Assembly (NCBI GenBank): GCA_034670405.1
Contig: JAXDDX010000163.1
Coordinates: 372,001 to 436,000 of the forward strand
Reading direction: 5' to 3'
Origin: Hoplostethus atlanticus
Taxonomy: Eukaryota > Chordata > Actinopteri > Trachichthyiformes > Trachichthyidae
DNA length: 64,000 nt
Shown: piece by piece, positions 11,975 through 22,559 of the stretch
Position numbering within the stretch: position 1 is the stretch's first letter
Layout: each line of letters begins with the position of its first letter
Notes under the pieces: generated by a model
Database searches by the model: none
What the model saw: only the letters and a program-made list of their open reading frames with translations
What the model was told of the DNA's origin: nothing
Program-made: the position numbers and the translations under genes

Positions 11975-12765
11975 GGTAGTAATTCAAACAAAGCTCTGGT
12001 GGTTTCACTGTTCACTTAGTTTGTCCTGCACATGTCATATGCTCACTACCCAAAGCCCATACCCATATTAAACAAACTGTTGCCAATTCCACTCCAAGGG
12101 CTACTTGTTGTCTCTCACTTACAACCATGAAAATGACCGGTGCATACAACGAATTGAAAACCCCTGCCTTAAGATATATTTATTGGAGGATTTACTTTTT
12201 GGGAAATGTAAACAGTAATCACCTATCGACTGCTCCAGTTCAAATAGTCTTAAGTGAGATGAAGGCAAGTTGCGGATTTGCTGATGTCGCAATGAGCCTG
12301 GGCAGCGTGTGACAAATAATGAAACTGCTGTAAGCCTCCAAATAGGGCTGCAGCCCCAACTCTGAAAGTAACTGAAAGTAAGCCTTTCTGCAACACTTGC
12401 CCAGCGCACCTTGAGGTGTTGGTATTTTTATCTCTGGTTGCATCCAATGTTAATACCTTGTTTCCTAGCTCTTGATTAATTGCAGGAACATTACATGGGA
12501 GCAGCAGAAATACCATGGGAGGAATATAACTGCAGTTTATGACAGGAGAGAAATAATTGATGTTGCCTGTAGTCTATAGGGGAGGAGACACACTGCAATC
12601 TACTCAATCAACAACTGCAATATACATGATTGCAAGAAAATGAGGCTCTTAATAAAACATTTTTCTACAATGCATTGAAATGGCTTGGTCATATTCTCAT
12701 AATCAAAGTAATGGCAACTATTATACGATCATTTGGTGCAAATAAGCATAGCCATCTTGAGCTGA
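11975..12765. other. Non-coding stretch, no gene seen
   Basis: Unremarkable AT-rich sequence. Several short frames overlap on both strands at 12120-12520 without recognisable motifs. Confidence 0.5.
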
Positions 12766-12767
12766 GG

Positions 12768-12832
12768 GTGGTGTTGTACCTGGGAGGTCTCAGATTCATA
12801 AGTGTCCTTGAATAAGACACTGAACCCCACCT
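12768..12832 (+). mobile_element. SINE body fragment
   Basis: Contains AAGTGTCCTTGAATAAGACACTGAACCCC in two overlapping parts: GTGTCCTTGAATAAGACAC and GACACTGAACCCC. This resembles the body shared by several fish tRNA-SINEs. The matching tail lies at 13073-13122, so the two pieces probably come from one SINE split by about 240 bp of unrelated sequence. Confidence 0.55.
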
Positions 12833-13072
12833 TCCTCACCCCTACCTTACTCCTTGATCGTTCCTTGTCCTGTTTCTCTTGTCCATTACACATAAATATT
12901 CTAAGCATACATGTTGTCTGGGCACTGTTGCTCTGACCCTTAGGCTCCTTAATAACCATGTACCCATTTGTGGGTTCGTACATCATTCTTTTAACATCTG
13001 AATCAAGCTTCTGTACTGCTTCTGGCACAAAGGATTGTTAAATTACATTCTGTGTATCGGTCAGTACTGTTG

Positions 13073-13122
13073 GACTTTAATTGCTCTGAATGAGAGCATC
13101 AGCTAAATGCCTAAAATGGTCA
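13073..13122 (+). mobile_element. SINE 3' tail fragment
   Basis: Contains GAATGAGAGCATCAGCTAAAT followed by GCCTAAAATGG. This is a diverged form of the conserved tail (CTTTGGATAAAAGCGTCTGC type) that fish SINEs share with partner LINEs. Confidence 0.65.
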
Positions 13123-13240
13123 ATAGCTGCCATTCCTGGCCTCTCTGGTGAAATTCACGGCTTACATGCACGTGCGTGTGTATGAGGGATTTTTTTGGGA
13201 GTCAAACCAAAAACATCACTGCTGACTTGGTTCTCAATGG

Positions 13241-13417
13241 CAGTGGTTCTCAATCCAGTCCTCAAGGACTGTCCTGCAGGTTTTAGTTCCAGCTCTACTC
13301 AGGCACACCTGAACCAATTAGAGGCTTTTCATGATACTCTAATTGGTTCATGTGTGAGTAAAGCTGGAGCTAAAACCTCCAGGACGGGGTCCTTGAGGAC
13401 TGGATTGAGAACCACTG
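13241..13417. mobile_element. Palindromic hAT-type MITE, 177 bp
   Basis: The ends are perfect 29-bp terminal inverted repeats starting CAGTGGTTCTCAATCC. The palindrome continues inward for at least another 30 bp with few mismatches, and an inner pair TGAACCAATTAGA/TCTAATTGGTTCA closes the hairpin. CAGTGGTTCTCAA is a typical hAT terminus. The flanks CTCAATGG and ACTCAGGG do not form a clean 8-bp duplication. There is no coding capacity, so it would need a transposase in trans. Confidence 0.85.
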
Positions 13418-13722
13418 ACTCAGGGGAAATAAAGATATACACAGCCTTATCAGCATTCATGAGGGTAATTGTGAAAGGGTGAGCTATTCCAAAATTAGGA
13501 GTACAAATGAGCTATTCTGGTCTACCAATGGAAAGAATGCTAGTAAAAAAATAAAGGCACATTAAAGACAGTATTTTATGAAGGACAGAAGTATGCTGCA
13601 CCATTGAGAACATGCTTGGGATCTGCTTATTTTTCAGATTCATGTAGCCTAACATTACATCTCTATAGCATAAAATAATATGCATAAAAGTTGAATTGTT
13701 TCTTATGAACGCACAATTGGGA

Positions 13723-13890
13723 TGTCAGTGTGTTTCAGTGGTCTAAGGCACATACCACATAACCACAACGTCTTGGGTTCAAATCCGGCCTGGGAGCTGT
13801 GTCGCATGTCATCCCTCCTCTCTCACCCGATCTTTCCTGTCTCTCTCTACTGCTAACTATTGATTAAAGACCAATATAATAATAAAAAAC
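13723..13890 (+). mobile_element. tRNA-derived SINE
   Basis: A tRNA-like head carries an A-box-like TTTCAGTGGTCTAAGGCA and a B box GGTTCAAATCC at 13776-13786. The body contains TGTCGCATGTCATCCC and CTTTCCTGTCTCTCTCTACTG, a body common in fish SINEs, and the 3' end is A-rich. It is not a functional tRNA: the anticodon arm is not preserved and there is a long non-tRNA body. Confidence 0.8.
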
Positions 13891-13990
13891 AATGGAAATA
13901 TAAAACGTATAATATAAAGTTTTCTTACTTGCTCTTCATGAAAAACCCCACAAGTCCTCTCCACAAGTGATAACATGAAGTGATCTGTCT

Positions 13991-14019
13991 CTCCTCAACC
14001 TCTTTGTAAGGTTGAGGAG
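13991..14019. repeat. Perfect inverted repeat, 11-bp arms, 7-nt loop
   Basis: CTCCTCAACCT and AGGTTGAGGAG flank CTTTGTA, with further pairing outside across a small bulge. It is not followed by a T-run, and its function is unknown. Confidence 0.75.
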
Positions 14020-14034
14020 TGAGACAACATCTCA

Positions 14035-15028
14035 GGGTGTAGTTTTATTGATCACAATAATGTGTGCATTCTGTGTTTATATTTTTCATGCAGCCTTCCA
14101 TCATACATCCATCCATCTAAAATGTACCAGGAGTTCAGTCTTCTTCGTGCTGATCTGATATAGAGATTACAGCCACCCTTTCTGTCTCAATCCTTTCTGT
14201 TTCCATGGTTACTGAGGATTGTAAGCAGCAGGTAGAAGTTGAATATACACTTTGAGTCTTTCTCCTATTCAGACTCTCCAGCTAGGAGTGCCAGGCATCA
14301 AATTTTCAAATGGACTGCCCTCCCTTCAAATAATCTTAAGGGTCCCAGTTGGAGATACTGAAGTGCAAATGTCTGGTCAGATGTACTTGGGGTGCTACTT
14401 CTAATGCATTTTCAATGTCACTACTCAACACAGTCGGGTTTGTTTTTGTGCAACTCTCATTCTCTCTTCCTGTTTTCCCCGCTCTCTGTTCAGCCCAGCT
14501 GTTTTGTGTATCATAATAGAGTTGCTTCTTGTGCACACAAGACATTCACAAACTGACAGCCCAATGGACACCGCAGACAGTCCACAGTCCCCAGCATGTT
14601 TACAATGCTCTACTGTAGATTTCTCACAAAGTACGAGGACTCTCGGGCCCCTTCTCTTTTGATTCAAGATAGCCTGTTCTGAGACGAGTGCATGCCTGGC
14701 CCACACGAGTAAGAAGAACAATTACATTTTTTAATTCACTGGATTCAAAATAATTTGAATATATTTTGACTGCATTTCACTGCTGTTTACTTAGCTATCT
14801 GCATCCGTATGTCTTGTTTTTGGTATTGTTATACATGTTAGATGACCATTATGTTGTGATACATCTTAGTAATCATTTAAATGGCGTTCAGGCAAAAGTA
14901 CTGTACCTTTCAGGCTTCAGGGAACCACTCTGAAGCCACTTTCTCTGAGAATGTATCATCAAAAAGAATCATTATCATTTCATTATAAGAAAAAGGAATA
15001 GTGGAGACAAAGAGGGAAAAACACTGCC
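14035..15028. other. Non-coding stretch, no gene seen
   Basis: Unique AT-rich sequence. I see nothing specific in it. Confidence 0.5.
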
Positions 15029-15030
15029 AC

Positions 15031-15100
15031 TTTGCATTTCACTGCACACCTCGTGTGTGTATGTGACAATTAAACTTCTTGAATCTTGAATCTTGAAACA
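15031..15100 (+). mobile_element. LINE 3'-end tail
   Basis: TTTGCATTTCACTGCACAC, then GTGACAATTAAA, then repeated CTTGAAT units. This matches the 3' untranslated end typical of fish CR1/Rex1-type LINEs, which terminate in short tandem heptamers. Only the last 70 bp remain, as expected from 5' truncation. Confidence 0.65.
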
Positions 15101-15104
15101 GTGC

Positions 15105-16425
15105 GCAAAATAAATGGTGGGAACGACAGGAAATGATAAAGTGGCGTTTCAAACTGCTCTCTGTATTTCCATTTTGTATCTCTTTCAGCTTCTATCACTT
15201 CTTCTATCACTATCCCTCTAACTGTTGTTGCTATCACGTTTGAGAGGGTTAGAGTCTGAGCCCCTGGCAGAAATGTCCCTTTTTTTTATCCAGACTAGCC
15301 ACTGAGGCTCCCCAATAGGCTCTTTCCTTCAGCTGTGATTAGGTTTGTGTCTGAACTATTAGATTTGAGTTTGATTCATTGGTTTCCAGCTAAGGGGGTC
15401 TTGTTATTTGCCGAGTATCCAGTGATTTGACAGGACAGTGGTGTAGTATTGGAGTAGCTCTCCTCCACTCAGCTGCTGAAATAAGATTTGCTACATCACG
15501 GAGCGATTGCAGATATGTTTTGACAGATAGTAGGGAGCTTTATACAACAGTTTTGACCAGCGATAGGATTGGCCAAGAAGCATTCCTCCTGAATTCGTAC
15601 TCTTAACTGTAAGTATAAATGCTTTTGCCTCATATATGTTCATCTTGTCTTCAGTGTATCAATATTTTATTGCGATAACAAGGTACTTCTTACACTGGCG
15701 ATACTGGATAACCTCTCAATGATTATATTGATCAGTCGAAACTAACTGTTGTACCATTTACACACTGAAATGCCTTAATACCTAAAAGTGAGAATTTGAG
15801 TGCAAATACAAGCATTTTTTTTGTCATTGTCGCCACTTGTGATCTCCTACAGTCATCCTGATAAAAACTCCATGAATTTCCCCATGAATGGATATAAAAT
15901 AGGTTTTCATGAAAAATACCAATGTCATGATTTTTCTTGTTTCTGTTTTTTGGGAGACATATTGCATGTTCATTAATCCAGACAGAGCTACTGCTACTAG
16001 CACCGGGCAATATTTCAAACATTTTTCATATCTGAAATTCAGTGATCTCTCTATTGGAACGCCCCGCCCGCTCTGCAACTGTTTTCCATCTCTTTGTCGC
16101 CCCTCTCCTGAACTCAAGGTGATGTTATGATTCATATTTTCCTTCTTTTATTTTATGCATGTTTGTTCCAGGTCTGCGCCTGATTTAAAATGCACACCGA
16201 TATTGCCGTGCTTTGTCTCTGTGTTTACGTGTGGAGATTTAGTGTTCAAGTGGATAGTCAAGGTTGGTGAACTGATGAACTCAGCTGATGCAATAAACAA
16301 CGGAGAGTCACACACTGAGACACATGCAAGACAGTTACGCTTGGATTATGAGGATACGAGGAGGGAGAAGCCCATTATGAAATGAATTATTTACTGTACC
16401 ATCCAAATGAAATCCTCTCATGCCC
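15105..16425. other. Non-coding stretch, no gene seen
   Basis: Unique AT-rich sequence. Frames on either strand lack recognisable motifs and splice pairing. Confidence 0.5.
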
Positions 16426-16428
16426 TTC

Positions 16429-16460
16429 ACACACACACACACACACCACACGCACACACA
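16429..16460. repeat. (CA)n microsatellite, interrupted
   Basis: CA tract with CCA and CG interruptions. Confidence 0.85.
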
Positions 16461-16725
16461 TTCATCCTTGCAAACTCGTACACAGACACACACGCACAGA
16501 GTCTTGGCAGCATGGTGAAGGACAGATACAGACCAGATACCTTTGTCACCTCACCTCAGCAGGAAGTAATGATATTGATGACAGGAAGTCATCATGGAGG
16601 ACATGTATCGCAGTAGGAAGTGTCTCAGGTGAAACATGTCCCCTCTGTACTCATCAGTTCTTTAGCAACCTGCTGTCACCTCACCCTTCTGGGTACAACA
16701 ACATAACTCTTACCCCTGCTCTTTT

Positions 16726-16753
16726 CGCTTCTGCTATCGCTTCTGCTATCGCT
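16726..16753 (+). repeat. 12-bp tandem duplication
   Basis: CGCTTCTGCTAT occurs twice followed by a partial copy. Confidence 0.85.
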
Positions 16754-16760
16754 CTGGCGT

Positions 16761-16761
<1 letters not shown>

Positions 16762-16800
<39 letters not shown>
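16762..16800. repeat. (CA)n microsatellite
   Basis: 39 bp of uninterrupted CA. Confidence 0.95.
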
Positions 16801-16803
<3 letters not shown>

Positions 16804-16826
16804 AACACGTATAAGGTGTTAGGGTG
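16798..16826. repeat. Perfect hairpin at the edge of a CA tract
   Basis: CACCCTAACAC and GTGTTAGGGTG (11-bp arms) flank the 7-nt loop GTATAAG. The left arm grows directly out of the CA repeat. Confidence 0.85.
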
Positions 16827-16829
16827 ACT

Positions 16830-17430
16830 GATATAATCCTAGGAGAAAGATGTTGGATTCACACCTGTGCCTCTGGTGATGTGATCTGTGAGGCCATTAA
16901 TAATGACACCCCTGTGCCGAGGGACTCAGGGAACAGAAGAAGAAAGAGAAAGGGAGAAAGGATGGAAAGAAATCACTCTGAGTGACAATGCATGACGTAG
17001 TACAGACCAGAGAGAAACAGCAGAGGGGGGAGTGAGGGGGATCTGCGTGTTGTTCAGCATCTAAATTAAGACACAATCAGTGTTAGTTAAGTGGAATTTA
17101 TTTATTTGCACATATAAAATGATTAAACATTTAAAAAAATACACATTGCGCCCCAATATAACCCCAAGGGGGCTGCTCAAAAGAAGCAAAGCAGCTAACA
17201 AAGAAAAAGAACATCAAGAAGCTGAATTGGAAAACAGAAGTGGAATAAAAACAAAGCTCAGCTAGGAGGGGAAACAGCACAACCAAACAAAAAAAACACA
17301 AAAGAAATGCAGAAATGACTTGTAGGTTGTGTATATCACAAATGAGTCATTGATCTCAGTCATACTCCTGCTGTCCGACCGCTAGATGGTATTCATATGC
17401 TATGTCCCTGTCATTACCAGTACTCAGGTA
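16830..17430. other. Non-coding stretch, no gene seen
   Basis: Purine-rich at 16930-17040, then AT-rich. No gene is seen. Confidence 0.5.
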
Positions 17431-17432
17431 TA

Positions 17433-17602
17433 CTCTATACCAGTGGTGTCCAACCATGTGCCACGGAGGGCCGAGAGTATGCAGGGTGTCACTCCAACCA
17501 AAGACTACAGCAGGTGATTTCACTGATTAACACACCTTCAACCAGAGAGGCGGGACTAATCAGTGAAATCACCTGATTGGATTGGACACCACTGCTCTAT
17601 AC
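17433..17602. mobile_element. hAT-type MITE, 154 bp, with perfect 8-bp target duplication
   Basis: The element proper is 17441-17594. Both ends carry CAGTGGTGTCCAA inverted, and the flanking 8 bp CTCTATAC is exactly duplicated at 17433-17440 and 17595-17602. An internal perfect 19-bp inverted repeat (CAGGTGATTTCACTGATTA and its complement) gives it a hairpin core. The 8-bp duplication and CAGTGG terminus are hAT hallmarks. There is no coding capacity. Confidence 0.92.
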
Positions 17603-17639
17603 CTATCTATACTCTTGTCATTCATAGTTTTAAGTTGAA

Positions 17640-18320
17640 CTTCCCTGCATGTGCTAAGTCCCAGTCATGTTCCACACCTGTAATTCCCGCTATAGGCCTC
17701 TGCATAAAATGACATACATTATTCCTCAGGTTCCACAAGGTAAGGACTTCATACCTCTATCATTTCTAGTGTTATTGCAAGTTATACTCCATAACCCCAT
17801 ATAATTTCTGCTCCATTCCTACTGCGGCTAAAAATTATAGTCCATACCGGAATTAGTTCAAGGGTCTTCATACATAGTTATTCCAAGGTCTCAGTTATAT
17901 GCCAAACCCTGATCAGGTTTCAGGGGAGGGCGTATGATGTAAAAGTCACTTTGTCCAAATCAACTCCGGTCTTTATTGAGCACTATATGATTAAAACAAA
18001 GTAAAGGTTGGATCATTATGAAACAATTGGTTTAAATGAGGCTTAGCGTAAATTCAATCAGGAAGGATACCTCACTTCACTTATCTATCCCGGTACTCTC
18101 TTTTAGTCATAACTTATTATCCAATCAATGCACCCTTTCGGTCTTGCATCATTTACGAATTATCGCATCTTCACACACCTTCTCTCACGCCTACTGTGGG
18201 GACCAATCACAAACTGATACTATATTTACCCGTATGTCGCTGTTATTTCAGCTGCTGCACGATCACTGCTTCATCTATTCTATGAAGTGCTATTTAGTTA
18301 TGTGCTGTTGCCTTTTGGTG
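17640..18320. other. Non-coding stretch, no gene seen
   Basis: AT-rich. It may contain the 5' part of the element remnant that starts near 18330, but no terminus was found. Confidence 0.4.
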
Positions 18321-18327
18321 TTCACCA

Positions 18328-19137
18328 TGTCAGATTCAGACAATATCCATGGGAGTGTGCATGACTCAGTAGAGAACCAGGATGTTGCCTCTGACTCTAC
18401 GACTCAAAGAAGGAGCATCCACGTTGCTGGAAAACTGAGGTCACCCAATTGCCAGCAGCTCAAATCATGGCTGATCTCATTGAGGTGGGCCTACAGTTTT
18501 CCTATCTTCAGGATCTAGCTAACGTGGTCGAGGAAACATCTACTCCGGCGTCTGATGTCGATACCCCGGCTATAGAGAAGCCAGCTTCCCAAGGACGCAA
18601 GCAAACAGGAAAATCCTCTCCGTTTCTCTGTTCAGACGGCAGGTGGAAAAAGAAGAGTGGTGCAAATTCTGGCACCGTCTCAACGTCCCCCAGGCCCTTC
18701 TCACTTGCCTGCGGGACTTCCAGCAAACTTCTGCTCAGTGCTGGGAACCATGCCGTCTCTCATAGCTTCCCTGGGCTCCGTCGATTCTCGCCTACAAGCT
18801 CTGGAGAACGCCGGTGCTGCTCAAACATGGTAGCCCCCCTCAGCTTACCAGCTTCCTCAAAGGTTTCCCCCCTTCTTCTACCTGCCTTCTCCTTCCCCCT
18901 CGGCTGCCTTCCCATCAGCTCTGACAGCCCCGACCACCCAAGCCTCAGAGACGGTGCCTCAGCATAGTCCAGCCTCCCCTGTCCCCGCTCCAGTCTAGGT
19001 TGAGGTCTCGGATTCTACAGGGGAACGATATTCATCTTGTCAGCATTATTTTGCCTTCCCCCACACGTGACCGCAAAATTACGTCAAGCTTTTGTCTTGG
19101 TCTATGGCTTCGGGGGGAAAAAACTCATTCTGAGTGA
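18328..19137 (+). pseudogene. Element-ORF-like remnant (gag/ORF1-like)
   Basis: Successive plus-strand frames give an acidic N-terminal piece (MSDSDNIHGS...), a second frame from 18449 with many Ser/Pro residues, and a third piece at 18991-19137 reading RLRSRILQGNDIHLVSIIL then a stop. The last motif resembles proteins carried by fish retroelements or DNA transposons that I cannot name with confidence. Three frame switches and the abrupt loss of everything after the motif show that it is broken. No termini or target duplication were found. It could instead be a degraded host retrocopy. Confidence 0.35.
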
Positions 19138-20188
19138 TACATTTGGTTTGTGTGATTAGATCTGGTGTACATGTGGTTAAAAGAAAGCCTGTATTTATCC
19201 AACATGTCAAAAAAAAAGAGGACTGCTAATTTAGGATTGCTCACTAATAGTTTTCATTCATTAGGTCAGCATCCTTGTGTGCATCTGTGCCGACACAAAC
19301 TGAAAGGTTTCAAATGTAGCGTTGATAATCTGATGGAAGTAATAGCTAATGTTGCGATGTTGTCATTAGCTTAAAGTTACTGGGCTCGCTAAATGAAACA
19401 TCAATAATAATAACAATAAACTGACAATCTGTGGGCACACTCTAGCATAAGCAGTGCTTCTATGTATGTATATAATATGCTATAGGCTATGTCTGCTGAT
19501 GGCAGTTCAAATGGCAGATGAAAGCATCTGATCAGCTAGGGAGTTGCAATCAGATTCAATAATTAACTAGGTCTATATGTCATTACCACACATGCACTGT
19601 GGGATGATAAAATCTGTACTTGTTGTGTTCCTGTTACAGTCAGACAGGATGCCATCACCGTCCTTCCTCTGTCTGTGTACTGCTGGTATGAGTGCTGGTA
19701 AGGCCTCTGTTTAGGAGTTGTTTAAAGTTACAACATGCCGAATTTCCACTGTTTTGCCTGAAATTGGCTTTTCAATGATGTTCAGGATATTTTTGGGGTG
19801 TACACCATCTGCTGGGGCCGTGGGTTGTACGGGTTGCGGCCAGCGCTGAGCCGGGTTGTGGCTATCAAGGCGAGGCAAGGGACCACAGTACAGGGGAGTC
19901 ATAGCAACAACAAGATGAGTGGGAGCTTGACCAACTGAAGGAGAGGAGAGTTGGATGACATTTCCCTGCCTCAAGAAAAAAGAAAGTTGGATATTGTAAG
20001 TCTAAGAAACCAGGAAGGCTTGGGAAGCTAAAGGGGAAGTGTCTCTGTGTGTATTACTATTGTTGTGTGAATGTGTTGTGGTTGTCTGCGGCACTGTTGG
20101 TTATGCTGCCAAAGAACAGTGCTATATGAATCACATTTTCCTTTTACTTTACCTATTGTTTTATTGGCTGCATTACCTTATAGCATGT

Positions 20189-20206
20189 AGAAAGTCTAGA
20201 CTTTCT
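20189..20206. repeat. Perfect 18-bp palindrome
   Basis: AGAAAGTCTAGACTTTCT is its own reverse complement. Confidence 0.9.
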
Positions 20207-20430
20207 CCTCTCCCTCGTCTCCTCTCTCTCTTTCTCTCTGTATGTGTCTGAGTCTCCCGCTGAGCAGAAGAGAGTCTAGCTGTTCAGCTGAATCTACCAC
20301 TGAATTAGCAGCTCTACAGCCTGGCAGGTGCCTCATTAGAAATATATTAGAGCTGCTATCAGTAACCCACCACTCCACTTAAGTGTGTATAACTGTGTGT
20401 GAGTGTGTGTATGTGAGTGAGTGATTGAGC

Positions 20431-20452
20431 GAGAAAGAGAGAGAGAGAGAGG
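20431..20452 (+). repeat. (GA)n microsatellite
   Basis: GA units after a GT/GAGT-rich lead-in from about 20391. Confidence 0.85.
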
Positions 20453-22291
20453 AGGGGTCAGTTGGTTGTTTAACTGTAGCTACACCACAAGGGGTGACAG
20501 GTATCTGGTTTGATGGCAGTGTGGGAAGAAACACATGAAGGGGCGTTTATGCTGCAAATCAGAATCAAACCAACGCAGCAGGGATTTAATATGAATCTAA
20601 AAATTGCGTGCGTTGGTATTCAGACCTCAGAATTATCTTTTTATCTTTTATTTATTTTGGGTAGCATAGTACCTGGAGGTGGAAGAAGGTATTTTGAAGA
20701 AAACCACAATATTTCTCGGTGTAATAGTAGACCCCAATGTTAAACAAGTTGTGACTTCAATTTGATTCATAGCAAATTCATCTTTCATTCAATTTATTTA
20801 TAAATTCATAAAAGACACACGTGGTCTGACCTATCAGATGCCATAAATATGTGATCTTACACACATACAGAAATCGAATTTCTCTCTGGGTTAGTTCTAC
20901 TGATATTGCAAATACTCATAAATATCCTTCCAAATCTTGATGTTGATAGCAGCCTCAGGCGATCCAGCAGAGCGGTGACCAGGAGCACATCACTGAAGAC
21001 GCTCACCACGCTGTCGATCTGCGTAGTGTTTGACCCTGCACGAGTTGAAGATGTCAGCAATGTTTGCAGAATTTCGGTTGGCTGATAGCCAGGTGCTTCA
21101 CTTCAACCGAACAGCACCTTATCACATTAGCCTATTTATTGTATAAAAATGAAGTGGGGCATGATTCATTGAAAGGTCTTACAGCCTAAATTGCGATGTT
21201 GAATATGTTCTGATAAGGTAATGTAAGAAGATGAGCCTAATTCAAGATCAGATACACTGCTGTCATAAATTAAAATCATATATCCTCTCACATCATTCAT
21301 ACTCCATCAGTCATACTGCAGTCACAAGTGGGCTAATATGCCTATGAGTAGTCTTGACCTTTTTTTATGACTTTCTTTTATGAAGCCGGCGCGCTAGGCT
21401 GCTGTATTCACACAAGAGCAAATCAGCTAAAACACATGCCTTTGAATCAGAGGCGAGTGCCCTTCTTAAAAGGGAGAGACCTATCAGATGCATTGAAAAC
21501 CCCATTCCACCAAATACTTTATGAAGGCGAAACGTGGCATCTCAGGGGGCAGTTGCTGCAAATGGCTGATTTCAGTATTTTGGATTCACCAAGCAAAATA
21601 AACCCTGAGCATCAGTGCAGTCTGAATGTAAATAGCTTTCCTTGCATTTCTCCTGACTTATCTATAAAACTAACATCTGTGATTTAAGTCAGGCAACTAT
21701 GAACCTGAGTTGTAATGAAGATGAGGAAAGGCATGTATGACGATGCACATCGGACAGTGAGTGATGTTGAAAGAAACAAATATTTTCTTCTGGCATCAAA
21801 CAAGGTTTCAGGGATTCAATCATTTTCTATTTTGTGTGTCAGGGGCAAAAGGGATGATGCTTTTGTAGGGAGTAGAAAAGAAACATGCAGGGAACTACAA
21901 AGTCTGGATATTTTGGCTGCTGACGGTGTTGAGTAGAGCTGAGGTTGTTCAGGCTGCTTCAGCGGACAGTGAGATCTAAATTCATCACGTTTTCCAGACA
22001 CGGTTTTCAACATATGGGTGGGCACGTACTCACCCGTTGCGCATGCCTGTGCACATGTGTAAACATATGAGAGTGCGTGCAGACACCAAACACACACAAC
22101 TGTACACACAAAGGCACCGTGGAAAAATGATAAGCTTTGCCGGTGGAATGAAACTACCATAAAGCAAAAAAAAACAACTGAAAATTCACAATGAGGTTTG
22201 CAGAGATTATCTGTTAGTCCAGCATATTTCCAGATAATATTTAGGAAAATAAAGATAACCTTTTAAGTACTTTTTAACAAAAATTGGAGAC

Positions 22292-22311
22292 ATTGGTATT
22301 GGTATTGGTAT
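22292..22311 (+). repeat. Hexamer tandem repeat
   Basis: Three copies of TTGGTA plus a partial copy. Confidence 0.8.
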
Positions 22312-22540
22312 TGCATGTGTTTGCTCCATGGTCACAACAAGAATGTTTCTCTTCATTTCACAATCAAGGAAATGGGTGAAATGGGACAATTTGACATTTA
22401 CCATAATAGGATGCTGCACATCGTCTCCAGTGGTGACTAGTGTCTCGAATATGAGAGGTTATGTATTGACTTTTGTTAAATATCGATCATTTCAGTACAT
22501 TCTCTAAGCCCTGCTCTGTAATTAGGTGGTATATTTGCTG

Positions 22541-22558
22541 TGTTTTTCCAAGGTAAGA
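22541..22558 (+). promoter_or_regulatory. Weak recursive-splice-site candidate
   Basis: A pyrimidine stretch TGTTTTTCC precedes AAG/GTAAGA, so a 3' splice site and a consensus donor abut. The branch-site candidate (GTAATT near 22519) is poor and the tract is short, which makes it weaker than the 27389 site. Confidence 0.25.
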
Positions 22559-22559
22559 A

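Larger units (their letters stand above)
19140..22510. other. Non-coding stretch, no gene seen
   Basis: Mostly unique. It includes an 18-bp palindrome (20189-20206), a short GA tract (about 20431-20452), and a moderately GC-rich segment at 20940-21060 that stands out from its AT-rich surroundings but has no assignable frame. Confidence 0.5.

Noticed and set aside
13723..13800. tRNA gene
   Set aside because: Has A- and B-box-like words but lacks a proper cloverleaf, and the fish SINE body follows directly.
16798..16826. Telomere-like CCCTAA/TTAGGG words
   Set aside because: Only one copy on each hairpin arm, not a tandem array.
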